Assembly (NCBI RefSeq): GCF_040365005.1
Contig: NZ_BAABWV010000014.1
Span: 1-64,000, forward strand
Direction of reading: 5' to 3'
Source: Antarcticimicrobium sp040365005
GTDB lineage: Bacteria; Pseudomonadota; Alphaproteobacteria; Rhodobacterales; Rhodobacteraceae
DNA: 64,000 nt
A program made the translations under genes and the position numbers. Within the stretch, counting starts at the first letter, position 1, and each line of letters starts with the position of its first letter. This document shows positions 27,201 to 35,672 of this stretch, one piece after another. The notes beneath the pieces are model-generated. The model did no database searches. It worked only from the letters and a program-made list of their open reading frames with translations, and was not told where the DNA came from.

Positions 27201-27623
27201 GGGGGCGCTGCCATAGGCGTTGCCGTGTTTCAGCGCATCGCCGGAGCGGTCAACGCCCGGTCCCTTGCCGTACCACATGGAGAACACGCCGTCGTATTCG
27301 CACGCGGGATCGAGGCTGGCCTGCTGCGCGCCCAGAACGGCAGTGGCGCCGAGATCCTCGTTCACGGCAGGCATGAAGGTGATGCGGTCGGCCTCGAGCC
27401 GTTTGCGCGCGCGCCATAGCTCCAGGTCGAGCCCGCCCAGCGGCGAGCCGCGATAGCCCGACACGAACCCGGCGGTGTTCAGCCCGGCGTCGCGGTCGCG
27501 GCGGGCCTGGTCCATCATGATCCGCGCCAGCGCCTGGGTGCCGGTCAGAAAGACGCGGCCCGAGGTATGGGTGTAGCGGTCGTCGAGTTGATAGGTGCGA
27601 AACCCGGTGTCCTGCTTGGTCAT
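24201..27623 (-). CDS. Indolepyruvate ferredoxin oxidoreductase, fused subunits
   Basis: 1140 residues from ATG at 27623 (MTKQDTGFRTYQL). Oxidatively decarboxylates aryl pyruvates (from Trp, Phe, Tyr) to aryl-acetyl-CoA, reducing ferredoxin. N-terminal pyrimidine-binding and TPP domains (ANRTPYFCSGCPHNTSTK), then an Fe-S region with CEGCGDCSVESNC and a further CNKDFSCLNGFC cluster, and the gamma-type domain with VTGVGGTGVVTVGALITMAA near residue 720. Fused IorA-IorB proteins of this size are usual in alphaproteobacteria. Divergent from the Lrp-type gene, 141 bases between starts. The open frame extends upstream into that gene, but that is antisense. Confidence 0.92.
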   Translation of the reverse strand: MTKQDTGFRTYQLDDRYTHTSGRVFLTGTQALARIMMDQARRDRDAGLNTAGFVSGYRGSPLGGLDLELWRARKRLEADRITFMPAVNEDLGATAVLGAQQASLDPACEYDGVFSMWYGKGPGVDRSGDALKHGNAYGSAPKGGVLVVAGDDHGCVSSSMPHQSDVAFMAWFMPTLNPASVEEYLEYGEYGLALSRYSGTWVGFKAISETVESARSVTLRPDRAFTLPPLDLPPGGLHVRAADLPSAEIETRIQHKLRAVESFVEANPIDRAIYGIPDARFGFVTTGKGHLDLMEALRLLGLDESACRRLGIDIYKVGMVWPLARRDALEFVREKREVLVVEEKRGIIESQFKEYFYDWPGHKPEKMVGKYDSKGAPLIPWTGELDPLMLAPIVADRLDRFFPDENLPQKAEALTDTPPTLLNVAGANRTPYFCSGCPHNTSTKLPEGSRAASGIGCHVMASWMNRETYGYAQMGGEGVPHVAASKFTGGKHIFQNLGEGTWYHSGSLAIRQAVAANTNITYKILYNDAVAMTGGQPVDGPVSVHGIAQTCRAEGVQRIALVSDDIGKFRHGDFPADTTFHDRAEMDTVQRELREIPGVTVLIYEQTCATEKRRRRKRGTMDDPKRFAWINDLVCEGCGDCSVESNCLSVEPRETPLGRKRKINLNSCNKDFSCLNGFCPSFVTVEGATRRKRAAADLDFLGLEGTLPAPDLPALDSPFDLLVTGVGGTGVVTVGALITMAAHLEGKGSSVLDFTGFAQKFGTVLSYIRLGTAPEAINQVRIGPGAADAVIGCDIVVSSAPKASAHYRPGTRMVLNRAEMPTGDLVLQRDAQLKPDAREQVIASVIGAQNLSAFDANAAAEKLLGDSVFANVMMLGFAWQKGLVPVSAAALGQAILLNGVQAEANRAAFAIGRIMAEAPEQLEAAYREEEAPTETLDQMIDRRADFLAGYQDAAYAERYRTKLADFRTKCPGASEDLLRAAARSLFKLMAYKDEFEVARLMADRRFEEELNQQFEGDFKVNYHLAPPLLNRRKDARGRPLKRKFGPWMGAGFRLLARMKGLRNTPFNPFGYHEEARLHRDLLTWYEDALDSIATRYSADREEEFTEVLAAPMEIRGYGPVRMEAARKVRDQADAVLQRLT

Positions 27624-27764
27624 GGCGCGTGCCCCCTGGCGAATGTGATGGGGTGCAATCATGGTCCGCTGACGGCGGAAAAATGTTTCAGATTTTGTGG
27701 CATTTGGCAGAATTTCGGTTAAGTCATTCATTGAGGTGGCTATTGATGAAACAGGAAACCGGGC

Positions 27765-28223
27765 ATGGATCTGGATCGGCGCGATATCAAACTGCTGCGG
27801 CTGTTGCAGGAGGATTGCAGACGCTCGAACGCGGAACTGGCCGAGGCGGTGGGCATGTCGGCCTCGGCCCTGTGGCGGCGGGTGCGGGCGCTGGAAGAGG
27901 CCGGGGTGATCGAACGCTATGGCGCGGTGGTCGATCCCGGCGAGATGGGATTGGGCTTCGAGGCGATCGTGCATGTGCATCTGACCCGCCACGATCCGGA
28001 CCGGATCGTCGAGTTCATCCGCGCGGTCGAGGCCAGCGCCGAGGTGCAGGAATGCTATGCCACCACCGGGCAGGCCGATTACCACCTGCGGGTGCTGTGC
28101 CGCGATCTGGAGGCCTATAACCGGTTCCTCGAGGGGTTCTTGTTCCGGTTGCCGGCGGTGAACAGCGCCCAGACCAACGTGGTTTTGCGCACGATCAAGC
28201 GAAACCGCCCGGTGACCCGCTAG
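27765..28223 (+). CDS. Lrp/AsnC family transcriptional regulator
   Basis: 152 residues: N-terminal winged helix-turn-helix (LDRRDIKLLRLLQEDCRRSN, then VGMSASALWRRVRALEEAGVI) and a C-terminal AsnC/RAM ligand-binding domain (YATTGQADYHLRVLCRDLEAYNRFL). Such regulators respond to amino acids or their derivatives. Divergence from the indolepyruvate oxidoreductase gene suggests it controls that gene, plausibly sensing an aromatic amino acid; that is inference. Confidence 0.92.
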   Translation: MDLDRRDIKLLRLLQEDCRRSNAELAEAVGMSASALWRRVRALEEAGVIERYGAVVDPGEMGLGFEAIVHVHLTRHDPDRIVEFIRAVEASAEVQECYATTGQADYHLRVLCRDLEAYNRFLEGFLFRLPAVNSAQTNVVLRTIKRNRPVTR

Positions 28224-28402
28224 CACTGTTCCTGTTTTCGCAACGGTTTGTGAGCGTTGAATGGATTGTTCAGGGCCTGCGCGCCCGACCGAATACCCAG
28301 GTCCTGTTAACAAAATTTCCTTGCTTCAAATGGTCGCGCTGCGTGAAGATGCATTCCAAGGGCAAGTTTTTTGTTTCATTCGCCCGATCAGGGGGCAGAG
28401 AC

Positions 28403-30763
28403 TTGAAGTTGTACAAGGTCTCGTCGTTGTTTCGGCGCCGTGTTTCGGTGCCTTTGGCCGCATGCGTCGCACTGGTGGGCGCATTGGGCTGCGGCGTGCC
28501 CGCCGCGCGGGCCGAGATCGACCCGCTGGATGCCCCGCCGGAACGGGTCCTGTTCGCGGAAGGGGATACCATTCGCGGCATCGTCGGCACCTATCTCAGC
28601 GATCCCGATCTCTGGCCCGTGGTGCTGGCGCTGAACAACATCGCCTCGCCCGCCGACCTGGTTCCGGGGGTCGAACTGGCCCTGCCGGTGCGGCAGGTGT
28701 TCGCCGCCGACAGCGCGCTGATGGCGTCGCTTCAGGCGATCCAGAGGGCCACCGCCGAGGGTGCGCGGATCTTTGCCCCGAGCCAGATCGGCAGCGCCAT
28801 CGAGAACCGCGATACCGCCGTGTCCCGGCGCGAGCACGGCGAATGGCGGCAGGTGGTCAGCTTCTCCGGGGTGGCCTCGGGGTTTGCCGAGGAGGCGCTG
28901 GAGATTTCCATCGCGCAGCGGGACCGCGCCGCGGAGGCGGTGGTCTCGGACGTGCAGGGGCGGGTCGAGGGGCGTGCGCCCTCGGAGCCGCGTTGGTCGG
29001 ATCGTGAGACCAACGACATCCTCGTGGAGTACGAGCGGCTGCGCACGCTGTCCAATTCCACCACGCAGGTGACGTTCCGCGATCTCAGCCGGTTGCGGCT
29101 CAATCCCAATTCCAACGCCACGATCCAGCGGATGCGCTCGGACCCGTTGACCGGGGGAGAGGTGACCAAGGTGTCGCTGGCCGAGGGCGATTTCTATGCG
29201 CTGCTGAACCAGCTGTCGGACAAGACCGCCTTTGAAATCGAGGTGCCGGGGGTAGAGACCACCACCAATTCCTCTGATTTCTGGATCAAGAACGACGCCA
29301 GCGGCGCGCGGTTCGTCAACTATGACACGCCCGGGCTGGAGATCGCGCGGGGCGGCGAGAGCATCCTGGTCGGCGAGAACGAGGGGGTGGTGCTGACTGG
29401 GGCCGGGGCGCAGCGGGCGCAGGTGTTGCAAAGCCCGATCGTGATCGCCCCGCCGGTGGGGGCCGTCATCTATACCGCGTCGGCGGCGCTGGACTGGGAG
29501 GTGCTGGAGGGCGCCGAGGCCTATTGGCTGGAGGTGGCCGCCGATCCGGGGTTCAACCAGATGAAGATTTCCGAGTGGGGCATCGGGGAGGTCGGGTTCC
29601 GGGCCGAGGGGCTGGCGCCGGGGCGGTATCACTGGCGGGTGGCGGCGCTGGACCAGCTGGGTCTGCCCGGAGAGTGGAGCACGCCGCGCGACTTTACCCT
29701 GCGGGTGGACGATACCCCGCCGTTCCTGACGTTGCTGTCGCCGGCGGACGGGGTGATCCTGACCGCGCCGCAGACCGAGGTTCTGGGCGCGTCGGAGCCG
29801 GAGGCGCGGCTGAGCCTGAACGGGGCGCCGCAGGAGATGGCGGGCGACGGCAGTTTCCTTGCCGGCCTGCCGCTGCAACCGGGGCCGAACCAGATCACCG
29901 TGGTCGCCACCGATCTTGCCGGCAACGAGAGCCGCCGCAGCCTGAGCGTGGTCTATCGTCCGGCGGCGGCGGTCGAGATCACGCTGGCCGCCGGCATTCC
30001 GCGCGTCGACGGCGCGCTTGCGGCGCGGGCCGATATTCTGTCGGTGCGGGGCCGTGCCACCGGTGAACCCGGTGCCGAGGTGGTGGTGCGCGACGCGGGG
30101 GGCACCGAGGTGCTGCGCACCCGGCTGGCGACCGACGGCGGGCTGGGCTTCACCGTGCCGGTGGACGCGGCGCCGCGCGACTATCGGATCGAGGTGCTGG
30201 CACCGGGCGGCGCGGTCGAGGGCACGCTCGCGTTCGCCGCGCTGAGCGACCGGACCCCGCCGGAGATCACGCTGGACGTGCCGCCGCCGCGCGCCACCGG
30301 CGAGGACGTGGTGCAGGTCTCCGGCAGCATCGGCGATGCGGCGCGGCTGGAGCTGGACGGCACCGAGGTGCCGCTGGTGGACGGTCGGTTCGACCTGACG
30401 CTGACCCTGCAGCCGGGCGAGAACAGCTTTGAACTGGCGGCCAGTGATGCGGTGGGCAACGTGGCGCTGACGCCGCTGCGGTCGCTCTATGACATCGACC
30501 CGCCGGAAATCCTGCGGGTCGAGCTGGGTCGTCCGCAGGGGCCGGGCGGGCCGATCGAGATCCTGGCCGAGGCGCGGGACGTCAGCGGGCTGCGGAAGAC
30601 CGCGCCCTTTGTCATCGCCATCGACGGGGTCGAGGTGGACGGGTTCCTGCGCTGTGACAGCGCGACCGGGCTGTGCCGGGCCAACCTGCCGCCCGAGCCG
30701 GGGTCATTGGACCTGATCGAACTGGTTATCGAGGATTATGCCGGAAACGCGGCGTTTGAGTAA
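28403..30763 (+). CDS. Exported LysM and FecR-like protein with Ig-like domains
   Basis: 786 residues from TTG at 28403, chosen because it follows a strong agggggcag site and starts a clean signal peptide that ends near PAARA (residue 37); in-frame ATG at 28349 or an earlier start would add residues before it. A LysM-like domain (about 48-96, FAEGDTIRGIVGTY and DLWPVVLALNNI) suggests peptidoglycan binding. A FecR-like beta domain follows (about 217-350), then a Fn3-like segment (about 350-440) and Ig-like repeats to the end. Genes of this type often anchor or present envelope-sensing complexes. It is the first gene of a tight run with the PKD protein and an adenylate cyclase. No catalytic site is seen. 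Confidence 0.8.
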   Translation: MKLYKVSSLFRRRVSVPLAACVALVGALGCGVPAARAEIDPLDAPPERVLFAEGDTIRGIVGTYLSDPDLWPVVLALNNIASPADLVPGVELALPVRQVFAADSALMASLQAIQRATAEGARIFAPSQIGSAIENRDTAVSRREHGEWRQVVSFSGVASGFAEEALEISIAQRDRAAEAVVSDVQGRVEGRAPSEPRWSDRETNDILVEYERLRTLSNSTTQVTFRDLSRLRLNPNSNATIQRMRSDPLTGGEVTKVSLAEGDFYALLNQLSDKTAFEIEVPGVETTTNSSDFWIKNDASGARFVNYDTPGLEIARGGESILVGENEGVVLTGAGAQRAQVLQSPIVIAPPVGAVIYTASAALDWEVLEGAEAYWLEVAADPGFNQMKISEWGIGEVGFRAEGLAPGRYHWRVAALDQLGLPGEWSTPRDFTLRVDDTPPFLTLLSPADGVILTAPQTEVLGASEPEARLSLNGAPQEMAGDGSFLAGLPLQPGPNQITVVATDLAGNESRRSLSVVYRPAAAVEITLAAGIPRVDGALAARADILSVRGRATGEPGAEVVVRDAGGTEVLRTRLATDGGLGFTVPVDAAPRDYRIEVLAPGGAVEGTLAFAALSDRTPPEITLDVPPPRATGEDVVQVSGSIGDAARLELDGTEVPLVDGRFDLTLTLQPGENSFELAASDAVGNVALTPLRSLYDIDPPEILRVELGRPQGPGGPIEILAEARDVSGLRKTAPFVIAIDGVEVDGFLRCDSATGLCRANLPPEPGSLDLIELVIEDYAGNAAFE

Positions 30764-30809
30764 CGACAGGCCGGTCGCCCGCGCGCGACCCGGTAACGGA
30801 GGACGACGA

Positions 30810-33800
30810 ATGCGGATCGCACGGATGTGGACGGTGGCGCTGCTGGGGCTGGTCATGCTGGCCGATGCGGGAGGCGTCCAGGCCCAGGCCGCGCCACCGG
30901 AAGAGGGTCTTCTGGTGGTGTACGGGCGCCGCGCGGCCAGCCGCGAGGGGGATGTCGATCACCGCGAGCAGATCTTCTTCAGCCTGCCCGCCGACCTGCG
31001 CGACCGGGTGTACCTGCGGCTCTATGATCCCGAGACCGGCGGAACCGGGGATTTCACCTATGGCGGCAGCGCGGATTCGGAGACCACCTTTCGCCTGTTC
31101 GGCGGCGAGGGGGCCTTTACCGCCGCCGCGCGACCGGAACCTGTGGCCGACGGGGCGCGCGCGGCGCGGATCGACTTTGTCCCGGTGACGGGGCCGGGCA
31201 AACTGCTGAAGGAGAAAAGCTGGCGCAACGAGGCGGAGACCGACAACCGGTGGGTCAACCTGACCGCCGTGCGCGCGCGGCAGGGTGAGGTGATGGGCGA
31301 GCGGGCCTATTTCCGGCTCGACGTGCAGGGGACCGAGGGCAACGACGGCAACAGCTATTCGCTGGGGCTGAGCCTGTCGCGCGACCGCGACCGTCCGCCC
31401 GAGGGGCTGGAGATCTTTGCCTATCGGCCGACCGTGCGCTGGTCGGCGGCCAACCCGGCGACGCGGGTGCGCTTTGCCCACGCGGGCGGGCCGGTGACGG
31501 TGCAGAGTTTCGACGGCGCGAATGGCGAATTGACGGTGGTCACTGATTTCGAGGACCTCGGCCTGCGGATTTCCGGCCAGGACTTCTGGACCTCGGACAG
31601 CGTGGAGGCCGAAGCCGGCGACCTCGCGGTCAGCCTGCTGGGCGGGTTCGAGGCGCCTAATGACGTCACCATCGCGTTATTCGACGCCGAAGGTGCGCCG
31701 GTGCCTCTGCAGATGCCGCCCGAACGCGCACCGGTGCCGGCCCGGCCTACGGCGGTGGGCAGCGCGCGGCCGCTGGCCGATTGCCGCTCGGTCGCCTTTG
31801 ACGCCAGCGCCTCAAGCGGCGGCGCGCTGTTGTCCTACCTGTGGGATTTCGGCGACGGCAGCCGCGCGCAAGAGCCGGTGATCGTCCATCGCTATGACAC
31901 GCCGGGCCGTTATACCGCCCGGTTGGAGGTGGTCGAGGACGGCACCCGCCCCGGTCGCAGCAAGGCCTTGGAACTGCCGGTGCATGTGCGCAACGCGCCG
32001 GTGGCAGTGCCGGGGCCCGACGTCGTGGTGGCGCCGGGAGAGCCGGTGGATTTCGACGGCAGCGCCTCGCAACCCTCGGACAGTCCGATCAACCGCTATC
32101 GCTGGAGCTTCGGCGACGGCACCGTGGCCGAGGGCGCGCGCGCCAGCCATGTCTATGCCACGCCGGGCCAGTACCGCGCGGTGCTGCGGGTCGAGGATGG
32201 CGTCGCGCACCCGTGCAACTTCGGCGTCGAGACGCGGCGGGTGACCGTTAACTTTCCCCCCGTGGCCGAGGCCGGGGCGGATCAGCAGGCGGTGGTCGGC
32301 CAAGAGGTGATCTTCAGTGCCGGGGCGAGCTATGACATCGACGGGCTGATCGACGCCTATGCCTGGGACATGGGGGATGGCACCGTTCTGGAGGGCGAGA
32401 CCGTCACCCACCGGTTCACCGGCTCGGGCGCCTACACCGTGACGCTGCGGGTGAGTGATGACAGCGGCGTGGCCAACGAAACCGCGCTGGATCGTATGAC
32501 GGTGGTGGTCAACGCGCCGCCGGAGCCGCGTTTCGACATCCCCGAGCGGCCGGTCTCGGTGTCGGAGATCGCCACGCTGGATGGCTCGAGTTCCGCCGAT
32601 GCGGACGGGCAGATCCTGTCCTATATCTGGGATTTCGGCGACGGGGCCACCGGCGAGGGGCAGGTGGTGAACTATGCCTGGACCGAGGCCGGCGCCTTTA
32701 CCGTGACGCTGACCGTGATCGACGACAGCGGCACCGCCTCGGCGTTGCAAACCACCTCGCGCGTGGTGCGGGTGGATGCGGCGCCGGTGGCCGAGGCCGG
32801 GCCGGACCAGTTCGTGACCGCCAGCGTGGTGCAGTTTGACGGCGGTGCCTCGACCGATGCGGATGGCGCCGTGACAAGCTGGGAGTGGGACTTCGGCGAC
32901 GGGGCGCGCGCCAGTGGGCAAAAGGTGGAACATGCCTATGAGCGCGCGGGCGTCTACGAGGTGGCGGTGGTCGTGCGCGACGACAGCGGTGCGCCGCTGA
33001 ACATGGACCGCGACACCCTGCGGGTGGTGGTGAACGCCACGCCGATCGCCGATGCGGGGCCGCCGCAGGTGGTGGCGCCGGGCGAGGAGTTCGTTTTGTC
33101 CGGGCGCGCCTCGCTCGATCCGGACGGGGCAATCGCGGCGTACATTTGGCGCTTTCCCGACGGCAGCGAGAAGAGCGGGGTGCGGGTGGCGCATGCGCTG
33201 GACACGCCGGGGCTGCACCGGATCGGACTGACCGTGTCGGACAATTTCCGCGGCGGTGCGGCGCAGGATGAATCCGAAGTGCTGATCACCGTCAACGCGC
33301 CGCCGGTGGCGGTGGCGGGGGCCGACATGCTGATCGCGCCGGGCGACAGCGTGACCTTTGACGCGCGGCAGTCCTTCGACCCCGACGGCCGGCTGGTGGG
33401 CTATCGCTGGGCGTTCGACGACCTCGGCAATCCGCTGGATGCGCCGACGGTGGAGCGGGCCTATGTCACGCCGGGGGTGTGGTCGGCGCAGCTTGTCGTC
33501 ACCGATGACAGCGGCGTGGCCAACGGCACCGCCAGCGACGACGTGACGATCCGGGTGAACCACGCGCCGCAGGCCGAGGCCGGCCCGGCACAGACGGTCG
33601 AGCGGCTTTACGTCGCGTTTGACGGCTCGGGGTCCTCTGATGCGGATGGCGATGCGTTGATCTATCGCTGGGACTTTGGCGACGGGTCGCCTCCGGGCTT
33701 TGGCGCGCAGGCCTCCCATGCCTATGCCCGGCCGGGGGTCTACCCGGTGACGCTGCGGGTGGATGATGGCACCGGGCTGTCCAATGCGCGGGCGATCGAC

Positions 33801-35666
33801 GCCACCACGGTCAAGATCCGGGCCCGCCCGATGGCCGAGGCGGGTGGCAACCGGGATGTCTGTTCGGGTGAGCCGATCCTGTTCGACGCCTCCGACAGTG
33901 TCGATCCCGATGGCGGGTTGTTGCTCTATTCCTGGGATTTCGGGGACGGCAGCACCTCGGACCTGATCAACCCGACAAAGACCTATGAGCTTCCGGGCGT
34001 CTACCCGGTGACGCTGCGGGTGCGCAACGAGACGGGCACCGAGTACGGCAGCGGGCTGGACCGGATCGCCGCGCTGGTGCGCGAGGGGCCGATCGCGGAT
34101 GCGGGCGAGGATCTTCAGGTCTGTGCCAATACCAAGGTGCGGTTCGACGGGTCCGACTCCACCGACGCGGACGGGGCGGTCAACGCCTTTAGCTGGACCT
34201 TCGGCGATGGCGGCACCGGCAGCGGCGATACGCCCGAGCATATCTTTACCCGGCCGGGCACCTTCACGGTGACGCTGACCATCACCGGAGAGGCACAGGG
34301 TGCCTGCAGCCCGCTGGACACCGACACCACCGAGGTCGTTGTGCTGCCCGCGCCCGAGCTTTCGGTGGAGGGACCGGAGCGGACGGCGGCGGGCGCGCCC
34401 ACCAGCTTTGCGGCGATGGTATCCGAGACAGGCGGCGGAACCGCGACCCGGTTTTCGTGGGATTTCGGTGACGGCACCACGGTGGAGGGCCCCGAGGTCG
34501 ACCATGCCTGGGCCGCGCCGGGGGCCTATACGGTGACCCTGCGCACCGAACTGGACGGCGGCAGCGCGGGCTGCGGCGAATTGGAGGCGGTCCGCCGCGT
34601 GGTGGTCAATGCCGCGCCGGAGCCGCTGATCGACGGGCCGGTCACGCTTGCCGTCGGGCAAGAGGCGACTTTCGACGCCAGCCAGTCGGCGGACAGCGAC
34701 GGCGCGATCACCGGCTATGGCTGGGATTTCGGCGATGGGAGCACGGCCAGCGGCGTGCAGGCGGCGCATCGCTTTGACCAGCCGGGCAGCTATGAGGTGC
34801 TGCTGACGGTGCGCGACGATGCAGGTGTCGACAACAGCGCCGCGAGCGTGGTTTCGCAGGTGACGGTGCGGCCGATGCCGGTGGCCAACTTGAGTGCGCC
34901 GCCGCCGGTCTGCCCGGCGGAACCGGTGCTCTGGACGGTGGACGCCGCGCCCGAGACCCAGGTGCGCTGGATGTTCAGCGACGGGCACGCCGCCGAGGGG
35001 GCAGAGGTGCGCCATACCTTCAGCCGGCCGGGCCTGTTTCCGGTGCAGGTGACACTCGACGATGGGGCCGGTCTGCTCAGCAGCCGCTCGAGCGAGGAGG
35101 TCTATGCAAGGGTGAATGCCGCGCCTTCGGCGCTGGCCGGACCCGACCGGGTGGTCTGCCCGGGCGAAACCGTGGTCTTTGACGCCGGCCCGTCGACCGA
35201 CCTGGACGGCATGTTGACCGGCTATGACTGGGCGTTCAGCGACGGGGTGACGTTGAGCGGGGCGCGCGTCGAGCGCAGCTTTGACGGGCCTGGCGCGCTG
35301 GAGGTCCGGTTGACGGTGCGCGATGACAGCGGCGCGGCAAGCTGCGACAGCGGCAGCGACAGCGCCCGCATCCTGGTCAACGCGCCGCCCGTCGTGGATG
35401 CCGGGCCGGACCGCGAGGTGCCGGTGGGGGCCGCGCATGACGTGGTCCGTTTCGATGCCAGCGGGGCGCGCGATCCGGACGGGCAGGGCGTGCAGGTGGC
35501 CTGGCAGTTCGGCGACGGGGCCGGGGCCTCGGGTGCGGTGGCGCGGCATGGCTATGCGGCGCCGGGCGCCTATACGGTGACGGTCGAGGCGCGCGATACC
35601 ACCGGGCTGGCCTGTGGCGTGGGCCGCGACACGGCGGTGATCACCGCGCGCCTGCGCGAGGAATAG
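30810..35666 (+). CDS. Giant exported protein with about 15 PKD-like domains
   Basis: 1618 residues from ATG at 30810 (cggagg seven bases before). The signal peptide is about residues 1-26 (VMLADAGGVQAQA). An N-terminal beta-rich region (about 30-320) is followed by about 15 PKD-type beta sandwiches, each with a core resembling WDFGDG (for example YLWDFGDGS, RWSFGDGT, SWEWDFGDG), spaced about 80-90 residues. A few copies have diverged (WRFPDGS, WAFDDLG, WMFSDGH). PKD domains mediate protein or carbohydrate contacts. No anchor or sorting motif is evident; it is likely periplasmic or surface bound with the neighbouring LysM protein. Ends seven bases before the cyclase gene. Confidence 0.85.
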   Translation: MRIARMWTVALLGLVMLADAGGVQAQAAPPEEGLLVVYGRRAASREGDVDHREQIFFSLPADLRDRVYLRLYDPETGGTGDFTYGGSADSETTFRLFGGEGAFTAAARPEPVADGARAARIDFVPVTGPGKLLKEKSWRNEAETDNRWVNLTAVRARQGEVMGERAYFRLDVQGTEGNDGNSYSLGLSLSRDRDRPPEGLEIFAYRPTVRWSAANPATRVRFAHAGGPVTVQSFDGANGELTVVTDFEDLGLRISGQDFWTSDSVEAEAGDLAVSLLGGFEAPNDVTIALFDAEGAPVPLQMPPERAPVPARPTAVGSARPLADCRSVAFDASASSGGALLSYLWDFGDGSRAQEPVIVHRYDTPGRYTARLEVVEDGTRPGRSKALELPVHVRNAPVAVPGPDVVVAPGEPVDFDGSASQPSDSPINRYRWSFGDGTVAEGARASHVYATPGQYRAVLRVEDGVAHPCNFGVETRRVTVNFPPVAEAGADQQAVVGQEVIFSAGASYDIDGLIDAYAWDMGDGTVLEGETVTHRFTGSGAYTVTLRVSDDSGVANETALDRMTVVVNAPPEPRFDIPERPVSVSEIATLDGSSSADADGQILSYIWDFGDGATGEGQVVNYAWTEAGAFTVTLTVIDDSGTASALQTTSRVVRVDAAPVAEAGPDQFVTASVVQFDGGASTDADGAVTSWEWDFGDGARASGQKVEHAYERAGVYEVAVVVRDDSGAPLNMDRDTLRVVVNATPIADAGPPQVVAPGEEFVLSGRASLDPDGAIAAYIWRFPDGSEKSGVRVAHALDTPGLHRIGLTVSDNFRGGAAQDESEVLITVNAPPVAVAGADMLIAPGDSVTFDARQSFDPDGRLVGYRWAFDDLGNPLDAPTVERAYVTPGVWSAQLVVTDDSGVANGTASDDVTIRVNHAPQAEAGPAQTVERLYVAFDGSGSSDADGDALIYRWDFGDGSPPGFGAQASHAYARPGVYPVTLRVDDGTGLSNARAIDATTVKIRARPMAEAGGNRDVCSGEPILFDASDSVDPDGGLLLYSWDFGDGSTSDLINPTKTYELPGVYPVTLRVRNETGTEYGSGLDRIAALVREGPIADAGEDLQVCANTKVRFDGSDSTDADGAVNAFSWTFGDGGTGSGDTPEHIFTRPGTFTVTLTITGEAQGACSPLDTDTTEVVVLPAPELSVEGPERTAAGAPTSFAAMVSETGGGTATRFSWDFGDGTTVEGPEVDHAWAAPGAYTVTLRTELDGGSAGCGELEAVRRVVVNAAPEPLIDGPVTLAVGQEATFDASQSADSDGAITGYGWDFGDGSTASGVQAAHRFDQPGSYEVLLTVRDDAGVDNSAASVVSQVTVRPMPVANLSAPPPVCPAEPVLWTVDAAPETQVRWMFSDGHAAEGAEVRHTFSRPGLFPVQVTLDDGAGLLSSRSSEEVYARVNAAPSALAGPDRVVCPGETVVFDAGPSTDLDGMLTGYDWAFSDGVTLSGARVERSFDGPGALEVRLTVRDDSGAASCDSGSDSARILVNAPPVVDAGPDREVPVGAAHDVVRFDASGARDPDGQGVQVAWQFGDGAGASGAVARHGYAAPGAYTVTVEARDTTGLACGVGRDTAVITARLREE

Positions 35667-35672
35667 GCGCAC

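Noticed and set aside
24201..28313. Extension of the indolepyruvate oxidoreductase frame to 28313
   Set aside because: The family start motif and a good ATG are at 27623; the extra part is antisense to the Lrp-type regulator and has no similarity to the family.
31800..35640. Periodic similarity in the PKD gene taken as a CRISPR or DNA repeat array
   Set aside because: Periodicity is at protein level (80-90 residues) with strong DNA divergence; no short identical repeats with unique spacers.
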